The notes under the pieces are model-generated. The model saw only the letters and a list, made by a program, of their open reading frames with translations. It did no database searches and was not told where the DNA came from. The position numbers and the translations under genes were made by a program. DNA of 64,000 bases, taken from contig BGZK01000530.1 in the NCBI GenBank assembly GCA_005406025.1, positions 186,001 through 250,000 on the forward strand, read 5' to 3'. Shown here piece by piece: positions 1 to 11,185 of the stretch (the first letter of the stretch is position 1; each line of letters starts with the position of its first letter). The DNA is from Eumeta japonica (taxonomy: Eukaryota > Arthropoda > Insecta > Lepidoptera > Psychidae).

Positions 1-1309
1 CAAAGTTGAGTACGATTTATAAATACAGGTCTAAGATATTATAATCACTTCGAAAATTAGTGCCAGCATGACATTGTGCTCCACCCGTAACCGGCCTCGA
101 TCGTACTTAGCACGGCCGTGTGTTGTGTTATATTTTATCTATCAGCAATTATAGAAAACCAAAGTTGATGTTAAAGTTATGAAAAGAAACATGAAGTAAA
201 ATAATAATAAGAAACATGAAGAAAAATGAAGTTCAAATAATCACAGTTAAAAATAGTTCATAGAACATATCACATTTAAAAAATCTAATTTCTTGTCAAA
301 AATTAAATCCTAAAAATAAATCTCATTGTTTGTTGTTGACATATGTGACAAATTTTAGATAAAATAAAACAAAAATAATTTGTAAGAAAATACTTGTTTA
401 TTATTTTTTAAACAGTACAGTGGAACGTTACATATTTTTTGCTATTGTTAAAATATTCATGTTACAAGATATCGGAAATATTAAAGAATTGTAGAAAGTA
501 ACAACCTTCAGTGCTGTGTTTGGTTCGTTTCTTGGTTCCTTTCACTTTTGGTACGTATACACTTGGTCTTCAACATCAACACCAACCAACAATACCACAA
601 CTATCCCATTCACTGATGCAACTACATCTGACTCTTCGCAAGTAAGAAAAATAGGTACTAAATGGATAAACAAAGAAGTCACGAACGAAATAATCCGATT
701 TCAACTCGAGCGGCACACAAACAATTATTTGTGCAGCTATTGACTAACGATATGCGCTAGATTTGTTCAGCTTGCTTTGCCTCTTGCCTCCGCGCCGCCC
801 TTTGAGGTGAGGTGGGAAGGGTAGTCACTTATTTCAATTGCTAAATTGACTATTTATCTCAACTAATACGAAAATCGTTTTAAGCAATTACTCTCGGTAG
901 AATTTAATATTTAATTTATATTTAATCCAACAATATTAAGTATTAAAGGTGATCATTTTATCTTTGTTGTTTTAAAAATGATAAGTATTAGAGTAGTTGA
1001 CGTAATTAACAGGTATTAGGTAAATTAAATAAATACTACTTTATTAATTTAAAAATGAAAATAACTAAAACTACTAATTTATTTAATTATTTCAATGAAT
1101 TCATTCTGAATTGATTGACTATATATGTGTATAAGTTAACTAAATAAAACTGATCAAATTATGTCAGAAAACAAGTAATGATAGAAACAATGTATATACT
1201 TGTTAGAATGAATATAGTACCTACATTATTTTTTCAATCACAAATGAACTAGTTGTTATAACGAATCAACTTTCGTTAATATACACAATTTCGCAGTTGT
1301 TTTAATTAA
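1..1309. other. AT-rich intergenic sequence, no gene recognised
   Basis: No coding region, RNA gene or named repeat can be supported. A 75-codon open frame at 516-743 has low-complexity Ser/Thr/Asn content and no family resemblance. A short GC-rich patch lies near 780-830. Confidence 0.6.
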
Positions 1310-1920
1310 TTTCACGCCAACGAAGAGAAAATGTCTCTTAGTTAGCTTTCATTTTTTTGAGAGTGAGAACTCTTAAATAGAAGTTATTGACGAATATGTT
1401 TATTTAGGACAAATTGTCCGATTATGTACATCCAACTTCGATAAAAACATTAAATGAATCATTTAACTCAAATGGGCAGCATTCAGAAAACTACAAAGGT
1501 CTTCAAATCCCCAATGCCTAAAGACGTAAATTGTTGAAATTTGCGTATTGTCAGTGATGATATTCGGATGCCAGACGTAGTCCTTTACTATCGATCTAAT
1601 AGATAAGCTCAAAATCACTCGATGTACGATGAAAAGAGCTATATCTAAAGTTTATCTGCGAAACAAAATTCAAAAAGAGGAATTGTGCAAAAGAACCAGA
1701 TTAACCGCTATAGCTCAAGGGGTAAGTTCGTAGAGCCAATAAGGAAGAAACACTCTCGAGTGGCGACCGCGAATTGAACATTATAAGGGAGGATTGATGA
1801 TATGGTCAGAGTCGTTAAGCACTGTTAGTGTCAGTTGACTTGGAACCATATGTCGTGAAAATCTAAGAGTGATGCTTATATCCAGTAGTCGAAATGCAAT
1901 GCCTGTTACGAAAAAGAAAT
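1310..1920 (+). mobile_element. RTE-type LINE, 3' end of reverse transcriptase (dead)
   Basis: Interrupted plus-strand translation matches the C-terminal third of RTE-type LINE proteins common in Lepidoptera. In order it shows EYVYLGQIV (about 1,390), KWAAFRKLQ (about 1,470), a VMIFGCQT-like block (about 1,560, family form VMTYGAETW), KLKITRCTMKRAISKVYLRN (about 1,610), then LEWRPR (about 1,760) and a degenerate tail. The last part, near 1,885, resembles the usual '...tatgtccagcagtgg' 3' end of these elements. Stop codons and frameshifts break it, and the upstream endonuclease and catalytic RT are absent, as in a 5'-truncated insertion. The family call is firm; the exact clade is less so. Confidence 0.75.
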
Positions 1921-2204
1921 ATTGATTAGGAGTCAAAATTGACTTCTAATTCGACTTGCCGTGGCTTGCTGGCATTGGCTCCTGTATGTTTCTGCATTAC
2001 CATATCTGTTTTAAATCGCTTGATAAAATTCCTTACTTTCTCTCTCAATCCTCTCGCAGATCAGACTTACAAAAATCAGAATCAACACCAGATAAGGACC
2101 CCGATCAATATTAGAATAAGAATTTGGATTAAATGAGAAGTGTAAATTTATTTCATATACACAGACGAAACCGAATACGGTTGCTAGTTTCTTCATAAAA
2201 TAAA
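1921..2204. other. AT-rich sequence, no gene recognised
   Basis: Opposed open frames of 61-65 codons overlap here (1,939-2,196) and look like chance frames. Nothing else is recognised. Confidence 0.5.
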
Positions 2205-2385
2205 ATGGCCATTAGCGCTTATCGCGATGGCGGAAAAGTGCGCCCCGAACAAAAGGGCACGCAATCTATTTACCTACGACCTGCGTAAGGGATTTACTCC
2301 TTTCAACTAAAACCGCAAGTTAACGTTCAGGAATTCGGGCGGGCGGGCAGCGCCGCCGCTGGCCGCCGGCCAACTCGAATCTCGT
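2205..2385. other. GC-rich island, possible noncoding regulatory element
   Basis: A compact GC-rich block in AT-rich surroundings, with gcgcttatcgcgatgg near its start and a gggcgggcgggcagcgccgc stretch near 2,337-2,360. No frame resembles a protein. The island-like composition recurs through the window and suggests selective constraint, but that is inferred from composition alone. Confidence 0.3.
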
Positions 2386-3734
2386 TATATTCATTCCTTA
2401 TTTTCAGGTATTTTAGCTAACTTTTAAAGGACGGGTAGTTAATTTTTTTTTTGACAGTATAAAAAGTTTTAAAATAACAATTAAAGCACTAATTGCAATT
2501 GTTTCAAAAAAGGCATTATTTTTATTATCTGATTTCTAATATTAACGTAACTGAATAGCGAAGGATAGACTTACACCCTCAAATTAAAGTACATAAGTAT
2601 GAAAATAAATTATTTACTAATTTTCTCTATCGGGTTCCAAAAGTGAGTGCTCCGACAACACAAGGAATTGTGTTGTTGGAGCACTCACTTTTGCATTTTT
2701 TATTTAAATTAATGCTTTTTTTGGCATTTTATTTGTTTATTTTATTATTATTTTTAACATTTAAAATAATATAAATAAGTATTTCAATAAAAACAGAGGC
2801 TTTATGGTTCTAGCATCGCAATTGCTTCTCATATCTCAGATTGTTTTCTCATAGATTTCTTTATTTAATAATAATGGTGTTCTATCGAAATGAAAGAAAA
2901 AATATTATTTTTTTTTTCGTAATACACCATTAATTAAATTTATGAAACACTGCCTTTCTTACACTCAAATAGAAAAACAATTTAAGTCATAATATGCTCT
3001 TTTGCCATACCTTAGGTACTTTATCAGTAAACAAATAGACTTTCATGAGTTGTACAATAGGATCAACAATACCATGGTGCTTTACGATTGAACATTTTTT
3101 TTTCTCCTCTTGTCTGCAACTATTTCTATCACTATTTGTTTGTAAGTACATAAAAATGAGAAATTTGCATATGATTTTGCACATAATTTAACGAATTACT
3201 TGTGAGCTTCAAAAAATTAATTAATGTTATATAATACAAAAAAAAAAACATCAAATAGGAAAAGAAATCGATTTCATCAATCAGCTCTGCTTTCATCAAT
3301 CACTTGTGAAAAAATCCCTAAAAAAGTTTTTTATTAGATTTTAAATTACAGCAAATAATTTTCCATTTAAAAAAGCTGTCAAATACGATGTTGTTAAGTC
3401 GAATAATCCACTACAATCCAATGGAGACTCTCACAAATAGTGGCGAGCTTTAGTAGCAAGTAAATATATCTCTTCGTTTCCATCTGTTTCGAAGAGTTTG
3501 AGATATAATAGTTGCAATTACATTCTAAATGGTACTTTCCTTTATTTTTTTCTTGTTTTTTATCAAAATTAAATGGAAACAATAATTTTAAATTTTCCAA
3601 TTTTCTTATGTTCAATATTACTCTGTGAATTCAAAAAATTATGTTCTATGAAGTTATTATAAGTACATATTACTACAACAAAAATAAAAAAAAAAATAGT
3701 AAAGAAAAATTCTAAAACAGAAATTTATATGGTA
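2386..3734. other. AT-rich sequence with one hairpin, otherwise unassigned
   Basis: Apart from the hairpin at 2,639-2,692, this is poly(A)/poly(T)-rich DNA with short chance frames (for example 73 codons on the minus strand at 3,394-3,615). No repeat family is recognised. Confidence 0.5.
2639..2692. repeat. Short hairpin with 25 bp arms
   Basis: Inverted arms at 2,639-2,663 and 2,668-2,692 are separated by a 4-nt loop (ggaa). They match at 24 of 25 positions, and the one mismatch would be a G:U pair in the plus-strand RNA. It is too short for an ordinary pre-miRNA and has no recognised family. Confidence 0.85.
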
Positions 3735-3985
3735 TATTTAGAACAACAACCATTATTCGGGTAGCGCCGTGCAGTGATCACTTTGGGCGCAACTTGAAAC
3801 TGGGCCAGCGCGACCGGTGAGGTTCCACACTCCCACGTACAGAAAGCAGACGCGAAATAGCAACTTCCGTAGCTGCGTTTCGTCCAAAGAAGACAGTTCA
3901 AATAACCCACAGCCCCCGTCATCAGATATCCTATTCCTTCCTAAAAGGCCGGCAAAGCACTAGTGATTTCTCTGGGTTGAATTTA
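3735..3985. repeat. Probable Lepidoptera-type dispersed repeat fragment
   Basis: Higher in GC than its flanks and containing aaaggccggcaaagcactag near 3,943, close to a phrase (aaaggccggcaacgcac) that recurs in many lepidopteran interspersed repeats. It also carries gggtagcgccgtgcagtgat near 3,760. The 65-codon minus-strand frame here shows no protein family. Assignment is by recall of the motif, so moderate to low. Confidence 0.4.
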
Positions 3986-4509
3986 TGAATAGTGGTAAAG
4001 GTCCACTCTCTGGTAGTTCGTATGTTTGTTGTCCCTCAAAAATGTTCTTAAAAACATGGTAGCATTCTGTGTAAAAGTTTAACAACTTTTTCATATTTGT
4101 ATTTGTGCAACGCCATTATACTCTAATGCTTTGCAAACATCTCATGGAAGTACATATTGACACTGGAACGATTCGTACTTGGAACTTTACATATTAGGTA
4201 TACATATAAAATTCTGGTGAACATTCCAAGACATAAGACACAAAGCGATGTTTTTCTTCGTCATGAAAAAGGATAAAATTGGTAATTTGGGTACGGAATA
4301 TTTTGTTTAAAATCAAAGATTTTTAAATTGTTAAAATGACAATACATATCGTGGCTTTTGTTATATAAAGTAAATTAATTTTTTTAGAGAAAAAAAGTTG
4401 TGTTATTGTTAATACGAAACACTTTTGATAAAAAAAAATATTATAGATAATAAAAAGGGTTTGTGATATATGAATTTTAATAGTAAGCGATAACACGTTT
4501 CCGGTTTTA
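3986..4509. other. AT-rich sequence, no gene recognised
   Basis: No coding similarity, RNA gene or repeat could be recognised. Confidence 0.5.
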
Positions 4510-4790
4510 ATATCTTAGTTTTTGGAGTTGAAAACCCACGCTGGTATACAATAAATTATGTAAAATTTAAGTAGTTGAGGATTATACATGACTTCTAATG
4601 TTCTAAAATTCCAAGATAATTTTCGAATTTTATTTGAAACTCGGTTAATTTTTTGATCCCAATAAAGATTTTTATCGATTATAAAACCGAGGTATTTTGT
4701 AGTTTTAACCTTGTCCATGACAAAACAATTGCAAATATTATCTGAGTTGTCGCATGTATGCATTTTTAAATCACTTCTCAGCCTAATGAA
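4510..4790 (-). mobile_element. LINE reverse transcriptase C-terminal fragment (dead)
   Basis: The minus-strand frame of 82 codons (4,515-4,763) reads through the block that follows the catalytic core in non-LTR reverse transcriptases: TTKYLGFIIDKNLYWDQKI, then NRVSNKIRKLSWNFRTL, then a YCIPAW motif. The KYLG...IDKNL...I.KL arrangement is typical of CR1/jockey-like LINE proteins. The catalytic YADD motif and both ends are missing, so this is a short relic. Clade assignment between CR1 and jockey groups is uncertain. Confidence 0.75.
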
Positions 4791-5962
4791 AGATCATCAC
4801 CAGTTTGAAACGTCTTACAAGTATAGATTACTTGATTTTGGAAATCCTTAAGGGTAGTAAATTGGGTAAGGGTATTTGTATTGTAGTAGGTAAGTATTCG
4901 ATATTTGTTTTTTTAGAAAATTAAGAATCTATAATAATAGTATTTATTGATATTGCATTATTCTAAATTGGGAATTTTACTTAAAAACTGCCTAGATTTG
5001 AAGAAGACATTATTTTAATTATATATAGTAAGAGCATTCTCTGGTTGTTATTGAAGTTGAGGTTTACAATTTGATTCTGTTCATTACAATATAGTTTATT
5101 TCGTTTCTATTCAGGCCGTCTGATGATATTTACGTTCATCTTACCGAACCTTGAATTTTTAAATGACTGTTCAATATTTTCAAATCGTTTTCGAAAACAA
5201 CTCAATTCTTTCACATTTCTTGTTTTCTGCCTTTGTTTTAGGGACCCACCATGATGTCTTCTTCGTCCTTGGAGTTGAAATTATCAACGTTAAAGCCTCC
5301 TGTTACTATGAAGTTTTTGGGGATGTGCTATATGATAGCAGTATTAAGCTCGATAAAAGGACTCGATTATCTTTCGAACTTTATTTCTACTTTAATTTTT
5401 AAAGCTTTTCTTTCTATAAGTCTACTTCATTGTTTTTCTTATATTTCTTCTCATAATACATTACAAACTGACCGTTATTCAACAGCTTCACTGTTTTTTC
5501 TTACACTTCGCTCAGATCGATAATATCCTACTAATATGTAGGAAGCACGTTTTAATTTTTCTGTAATCTCTATGAAAGTGTATTATGCGTTGCTATATGA
5601 TATACTCGTTTTCGAAGTATATTTTGTTTGAAGGTTAGTGGTTGCTGTAACTTGCGGTGACCGGATGTCTTGCAGTCGTTGCTTTGGTTGTTTCGTTGGG
5701 TAAATATATTTTGATAATTTTTTTTCATTTCCTGTTGTTGATGTTTATGTTATTTCTTTTTAGTCTCATAGGCAATGCCAACGATATACACATACCACGT
5801 GCAACATAATTTAACACATTTGTTTCATTAGTCTTCGTGCAAGCGTAATTCAATGATTTCACTTTTTATATGCAGAATCAATGTGATCTCTTTTATTTTT
5901 GTCTTCTGTCTTTGATCTTCTTTTGCGCATTTCTTAATTATTATCCAATTATTTTATTGCCC
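4791..5962. other. AT-rich sequence, no gene recognised
   Basis: Overlapping plus-strand frames at 5,163-5,523 are hydrophobic and T-rich, with no family match. No repeat is recognised. Confidence 0.5.
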
Positions 5963-6018
5963 AAGTGTTTATTATTTTACTTTTCAATAACTATTGAAAA
6001 GTAAAATAATAAACACTT
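5963..6018. repeat. Perfect 56 bp palindrome
   Basis: Two 27 bp arms (5,963-5,989 and 5,992-6,018) are perfectly complementary round a 2-nt centre. The arms are AT-rich and start aagtgtttattattttactt. No mobile-element ends are recognised beside it. Confidence 0.9.
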
Positions 6019-6239
6019 TAGAAACTTCTAATATTTTTTTTTCTGGAAAATATTTGGCTTGAACTCGCGTACAGTGTATTTAATTAATTTGTATGTATGA
6101 ATTTAATTTACATTAGAAAATCCAATTTCATTTGCAAAGGAAAGGGGAGAGGAGGGTTTAAATTATTATATAAAATTTAGAAAACAGGTAGACACACCTG
6201 TCCTAAAATATATAATACACCAACCACGTTCAAGTTTGC

Positions 6240-6500
6240 CCTTAATTCTGTTAAATCGGTTCTTTTCACAATCGAGTCGCGCTTAAAACGGCGCAATCAC
6301 AACTCGCGCTCGACTATAAAACAATAAAAGCCCATAAAGCGGCGGGCGAGCGCGGGACGTAACTTAATTTGCCCAAAGTTTTGACTAATTCGTAAACTGG
6401 AATCTCATAACACGCGATAAATCCAAAGATCTCGCCCCCCACCGCCGCTGGCCGCCCACCGACGCCTTTGACGTTTTCTGGAGCCGGCGAAGTTTTGCCC
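6240..6500. other. GC-rich island, possible noncoding regulatory element
   Basis: A dense stretch with gcggcgggcgagcgcgggac near 6,341 and a cccataaa motif just upstream (a Cdx/Abd-B-like homeodomain core). The 71-codon minus-strand frame (6,405-6,620) is Gly/Arg-rich from composition alone. A regulatory role is inference from composition. Confidence 0.3.
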
Positions 6501-7139
6501 GTCGCTCGTACAAATTAAGAAAACAATTTCATTATGACTTAAAACATCACCCTGACGATTCTCTTTAATTAAACTTGTAAGACGGGCCTGTTTCGCGAAA
6601 ACGGTTATTACTTCTTCCACTTCGAGACCGATTCTTTTTTAAGTCTTTTTAACGACACTTCGCAGCGGCATTCACGATGATTATTTGACTTTACCTTAGA
6701 AATATGTTCAAATTGTTATCAACGAAATGAGTCGATTGCTCCAAACGAAAACAATCTTGATGGATCTGGGTGGAATTGCTCATTTTAGTTTTGCCAGTCG
6801 GATTTGACTATATGGATAACATATTCAATTTGAATTTGTGAATGTAGAATTAAACATGCAAAAAAAATGTTGAAGGGGGATTTGCAATATGGAAAGACAG
6901 AAGCGGATTGAATCTCAAAATATGTACCAAGTATTTAAAAAAATATACAAGGTTTAGATATTTTATGTAGTAGTAGATATGAATTTAATTGATGTTATGT
7001 TGCAGAATCGTATATATGAAATCTTATACTAAAAAGGTTATCAAATATGTTAATTATTTTAATAAACATTTTAATTTATATTACATGTTACCTTTACAGA
7101 TTGTATCGCTGGTGAACATGCCTGCAGGAAATATTGTAT
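6501..7139. other. AT-rich sequence, no gene recognised
   Basis: No frame, RNA gene or repeat could be recognised. Confidence 0.5.
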
Positions 7140-7550
7140 TGCACGACTCATAATGCGAAGCATTAAGAAGTGCTCTACGAACGAATAATTTTTTTTCCTC
7201 AATTTCGTAACTTTTTCATCAATAACACGATTAATAATTCATGTAATTTTATTAACCTGTGCACTATTTGATAGATAATTTAATGAAGATTAATTCTATC
7301 ACTGGTTCAAATCGATTTAACATAATACAATTAGAAAAAACTATCAAAATAGTCAAAAGAAATTTCCTGTCAATCAACACTTTTTTCGTTCCGGACACGA
7401 TAGCGAGCGTAAAAATTCACTAATTTGATCCATTTTTTTTTTTAATAGCTTGAGATCCACTGTCCGGAGATTGGTATTGAAAATGGTTAACTTGATTTGT
7501 GTCGTTTAATAGTTATTAACAAAAAACGAATGAACATTATGAGTCGTGCA
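7140..7550. mobile_element. Candidate MITE with 16 bp terminal inverted repeats
   Basis: tgcacgactcataatg at 7,140-7,155 is the exact reverse complement of cattatgagtcgtgca at 7,535-7,550, bounding 411 bp of AT-rich DNA with no coding capacity. The size, short perfect terminal inverted repeats and lack of a frame fit a miniature non-autonomous DNA transposon. No obvious target-site duplication flanks it, so the superfamily is not assigned. Confidence 0.6.
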
Positions 7551-7614
7551 CTTTTGGATTTTCCAAATATTTTTGACATATGCAGTCAAAAATGTAGAAA
7601 ATTAAAGGCATTTG

Positions 7615-7990
7615 GAAACTTACGTATCGCTTTAACAATTTCAAGGTTTATGTAAGAAAACTATGTTCGGCGTTTCTCTACGCGATAAAACCTCAAGTGG
7701 AATAATCCACAGAAGAATCACAGTAATCCACATAACTCCGAAAATTGGTAAGTTGAAATGGCAAGGTGTAGCCCACATCGCTTGTAGAACTGGTAACCGC
7801 TAGAGAAGAAAGGTTCTCAGTAGCACCATGAATGTGACTTCACAATATAGGACAGCCTCCTACTAGGTGGTTTTACGACCTGGTCATGGATACGGGCCAG
7901 CGTTGGTTTCAGGTAGCTCAAAGTCATCTTGTGAGATACGGTTTGAAATTCCAAGGAGAATGCTTATGTCCAGCAGTGAAATTTTAATTT
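7615..7990 (+). mobile_element. RTE-type LINE, extreme 3' end (dead)
   Basis: Broken plus-strand translation gives AMFGVSLRDKT (about 7,660), GKLKWQGVAHIACRTGNR (about 7,750), a RRKVLS segment, and a tail whose end near 7,965 reads ttatgtccagcagtg. This follows the LRDKIRN / KLKWQWAGHIARR / RKVLEWRPR / '...tatgtccagcagtgg' order of RTE-type LINE C termini and 3' ends. Frameshifts and stops are present. It is a second 5'-truncated copy of the type seen at 1.3-1.9 kb. Confidence 0.7.
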
Positions 7991-8089
7991 AAAGAAGAAT
8001 GTAAAAAAGATGAATACTGTGCAAATAATTTAGTTTGTGAGAATATTCAATTAATCTATTAGAGTTATGCGACTTAATAATAATTTAAT

Positions 8090-8330
8090 ATCCAGAAAAC
8101 AGTTCGGTTTCACAAAGATCAGTCAAAGATGCTTATGTCTATTTTGTTCAATGAATTTTAAAAACCTGAGAGGATTCCTGAGATGTGGTGGGAGTCTTTT
8201 CAAGGCATTTGTTTCTGTAAATCAAATCAAGTAGTCCACATAATAATATCACAAGGATCGCCTTCTTATACCACTTTTGTTCCTAGTTCATATTAATGAC
8301 TTTCCCACTTTTGTTGGATGTATGCATTAA
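8090..8330 (+). mobile_element. Reverse transcriptase scrap (jockey/CR1-like)
   Basis: Short frames show QFGFTKDQSK (about 8,102) and, after a gap, SQGSPS followed in another frame by PLLFLVHINDFPTF-like residues (about 8,250-8,320). These match the QFGFR.G.S and PQGSPLSPLLFLVYINDLP motifs of LINE reverse transcriptases. The copy is badly decayed and internally shortened. Confidence 0.5.
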
Positions 8331-8559
8331 ATACGAAGGACTTGAAAGTGACTCCGGCGTCTTTCAATTTTCATGATATGTTTTTATATACCAAATTTAA
8401 TTAATTTGTTTCGAGTTTTTATCACTCTTTTGGTATAACATACTCTTTCACAGCCTTTGTATTTCAAGCTAGCCTTACCCACAGCCTCTTTTGCGTGATC
8501 ATATAATCAATTCATTCATATTTTATGTGGAGAGATAGCTTTTATAAGCGTGATCCGAT
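8331..8559. other. AT-rich sequence, no gene recognised
   Basis: Nothing recognised. Confidence 0.4.
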
Positions 8560-8700
8560 CTTTTTTGGCTCTCAATTCTAATCTCGGTCTCACTTTCGAT
8601 TCCAATTTTGGTTCCGCTCTCAATTGTTATCTAAATCGCACTTTTGATTTCAAACTCGCTTTCAATTACGATTCTGGTCCCACTTTCAAACCAAATAATT
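8560..8700. repeat. Degenerate pyrimidine-rich tandem repeat
   Basis: Variants of a unit resembling actttcgattccaattttgg recur several times with mismatches (tctcactttcgattcc, cgcacttttgatttc, gctttcaattacgattc, cccactttcaaa). A similar texture recurs at 25.12-25.21 kb. Period and copy number are approximate. Confidence 0.5.
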
Positions 8701-9454
8701 TACTATACTATTGATTACACGTTTTTTTCACTGCCATGGTATACTAGTCTTATTATATATCGCGTTCTTTGAATCTGTTGTTCATGATTATGTTATTGTA
8801 GTATTTTATTTGCGTATTTAGTTGGGTGTATATGTAAGTCTGCTCTTTCTATTTTTTAACCTCGTACTCATGAAACATAAAATCATCTTCACATTCACAT
8901 CATCTCATTCTTCTCATGATAAAACTATATTCACTCCAATATTATAAAGGTCTACGTTTCTCAACACTAAACGTTGACACCTTTGTATAGGATGTGACAA
9001 AACATTGATACACCAAAATAATATTAGTCTTTGGCACTAAGGGATATTTTAGGTTTCTATTAAGGAAAGGATTTTCACAATCGGTGGGATAGTTTTACAG
9101 ATTACTTTCCACGTGCAAAACAAAGTTTTACGTCTGTGTAATATTAGTGTAGATCAAGGGGTTTGAACTTGAGTCGTCTGCAGCTCTAACAGCCGTTGTC
9201 ACCAATGAGGCTACAATACCCGAAAACGACGACTTAGAGTGATTTACGACGTGCGGAGCAGATACTTCAATTTGGCTTAAGATCAAAGCTCATTGATAAA
9301 TAATTGAAATTTGAATCCGCTACCTACCAGTTGAAAAACAAGGCTCTTCACTGCGCCGTAATTAAAACAGCTCTAAAAAAAATCAAAATAAAATACAAGT
9401 ACAAATTGATAAAAACTGCTTCAATAAAATCAGAATAAATTTTTGATTGTTTCT
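8701..9454. other. Mostly unassigned; degenerate tRNA-like/SINE trace near 9,150-9,240
   Basis: On the minus strand, 9,150-9,240 loosely resembles a tRNA-derived SINE head (tttgaac..., then ctgcagctctaacagccgtt...gag), as in inverted A/B-box heads of lepidopteran SINEs. The promoter boxes are too degenerate for a firm call. The rest shows nothing recognisable. Confidence 0.3.
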
Positions 9455-9845
9455 TTTCGCAGGAGGAGGAAGCCGTGGAATTTATACTCGTATAGCTACT
9501 GTCCCGAGCGCCGGCCCCTGACCTGGCTATAAACACCGACGAAGAAATTCTAGGAAAGAGAAAATATCCATCTCGACGGGCCGATTTCATTTGGAGGGCC
9601 GCCAAGGCGACTTAGCATCCTGGATTCCACCACTAAAACTTACCATGCGAATCTTTTTCCGTTCTCGTAATAAAACACGGTATTTTTTACGCTCCTCTTT
9701 TCGGAGCTCGATAAGGAAAAACTTGGAAAAATTAGCACGCGGCAGTCGCTTCGGCATCGAAATGGGCCGTGTGATTTGCATTTTCCTTTTGTTGAGATTA
9801 TTGCTGGGTTTTTGTTTTTGCAAACGAACCGACCACATTTTTTCA
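9455..9845. other. GC-rich island, possible noncoding regulatory element
   Basis: The longest GC-elevated island on the left side. It holds gagcgccggcccctgacctg near 9,507 and an octamer atttgcat at 9,774-9,781 (POU-type site). Frames of 68-93 codons occur on both strands at once, as expected when few stops occur in GC-rich DNA. A pyrimidine tract ending in cag lies at 9,448-9,462 but no partner donor is evident. No protein family is recognised. Confidence 0.35.
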
Positions 9846-10177
9846 TCTAAAGTTAGGTATATACAGTTTTAATTGTCGATTTATAACTCATGTTAATTTA
9901 ATAAAACTATTTTTTTCTATATGTTTTTCAACAGTTTAGTTTGCTCATTTCGGTTATATTAAGATATAAAAACAAACATAATTTTACCAAAGTGACTGCC
10001 ATAACAAGTAATTTCTAATCAAATCAGTTTTTGAATAATCTGCTTTACTTTTCTTTATCATTTGTATTCTTTCATTTTTGTGATGTAATCACGACTTATA
10101 AAGTAATTTATGTTGCAATAATTAGAATAAAAAATTAGAAAAATAGTTTGACTTTTCAGATCACTTCTAAAACTTTA
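9846..10177. other. AT-rich sequence, no gene recognised
   Basis: Nothing recognised. Confidence 0.4.
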
Positions 10178-10269
10178 AACAATATTGTATATATTATGTT
10201 TCTCAATATATACAATATTGTTTTTTGAACAATATTGTATATAGTTTTGAATTTCACGAACAATATTGT
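10178..10269. repeat. Cluster of four AACAATATTGT palindromes
   Basis: Copies lie at 10,178-10,188, 10,212-10,222 (opposite strand), 10,228-10,238 and 10,259-10,269. The first two also form a longer hairpin with their atatat flanks. Each copy is a head-to-head pair of Sox-like AACAAT/ATTGT half-sites. It may be a protein-binding cluster or local duplication of an AT-rich palindrome. Confidence 0.6.
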
Positions 10270-11096
10270 GTCTTTGAGTTTCTTAATGTTAAAAATATAG
10301 TTGTTGATAAGGTTTTTAAGCTTTCAAGCTCAAATACATGAAAAACTGTTTACCCTGCCCTACCCTGTCAACCCTGGAACTTCTTGCTACTGTCGATTTC
10401 AAAGCGTGAGAAAACGAATTTAAAAGTAAATCAGGCTAAAAAAATATAATATTAGTGCTTTTTCAGCTCTTCTCATTCAAAAATCTAATTTTTTTTAATC
10501 TTTCATGTTTTTAAACGTATTTTACAATTTCGTTACGCTTTCCGGCACTTGATGCAGTTTTTTAAGGAGAAAAATTTGACTTAGTACTAAACATCAATCC
10601 TACAAGAATTTTACAACTTATTTAAAAAAAAATTTGTAACACAGATTGTCTGATAGAAAATCTTTGTTTCATAAATATTAATGTATACACACACACAAAC
10701 ATCAATTGAAAAATAGTTAAAATATTCTAAGACCCTAAAACGTCAAGATCTAATAAAAATTCGATCATCTAAAATCGGATTTAATACGGTAAATTTCTAA
10801 TTATTATTATATTTTTAATTTTCATAGCGAATTTAGAAATGGCTTAATATTCTTTTTATGAGCTTATGCAAAATAACATACAATTTAAAAATAAACATAT
10901 AGTGAAACGGATCTTCATTTGACATGTGCGAAATCAAGTATTATTGAACCCGAATAAAGGCCCAGTTAAGACATTTGTAAGTTTTTATATCATAACAAAA
11001 TTATAGTGTTGAGTCCAATTTTCGAATATAGATTCCACATGTGTTGACGTTTTAAAGGGTTAGGAAGTTTTTCTGACCTATTTCTAGGAGTCCGTA
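10270..11096. other. AT-rich sequence, no gene recognised
   Basis: Nothing recognised. Confidence 0.45.
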
Positions 11097-11185
11097 TGCA
11101 TGTGTGTGAGTGTGTGCCTGTGCGTGCGTGCGTGCATACGTGTATACGCACGACTGTGTGTACGAGCGTGCGCAAGTGCGTGCGT
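11097..11185. repeat. Alternating purine-pyrimidine (TG/CG) tract
   Basis: About 90 bp of imperfect tgtg/cgtgcg/catacg repeats. The alternation of purine and pyrimidine, including many CG steps, makes it prone to left-handed (Z) DNA. The His/Arg/Thr-rich frames on the minus strand are by-products of this repeat. Confidence 0.8.

Noticed and set aside
9587..9872. Overlapping open frames of 68-93 codons on both strands
   Set aside because: They lie in one GC-rich island, run on both strands at once, and show no family, start context or splice signals. Low stop density in GC-rich DNA explains them.
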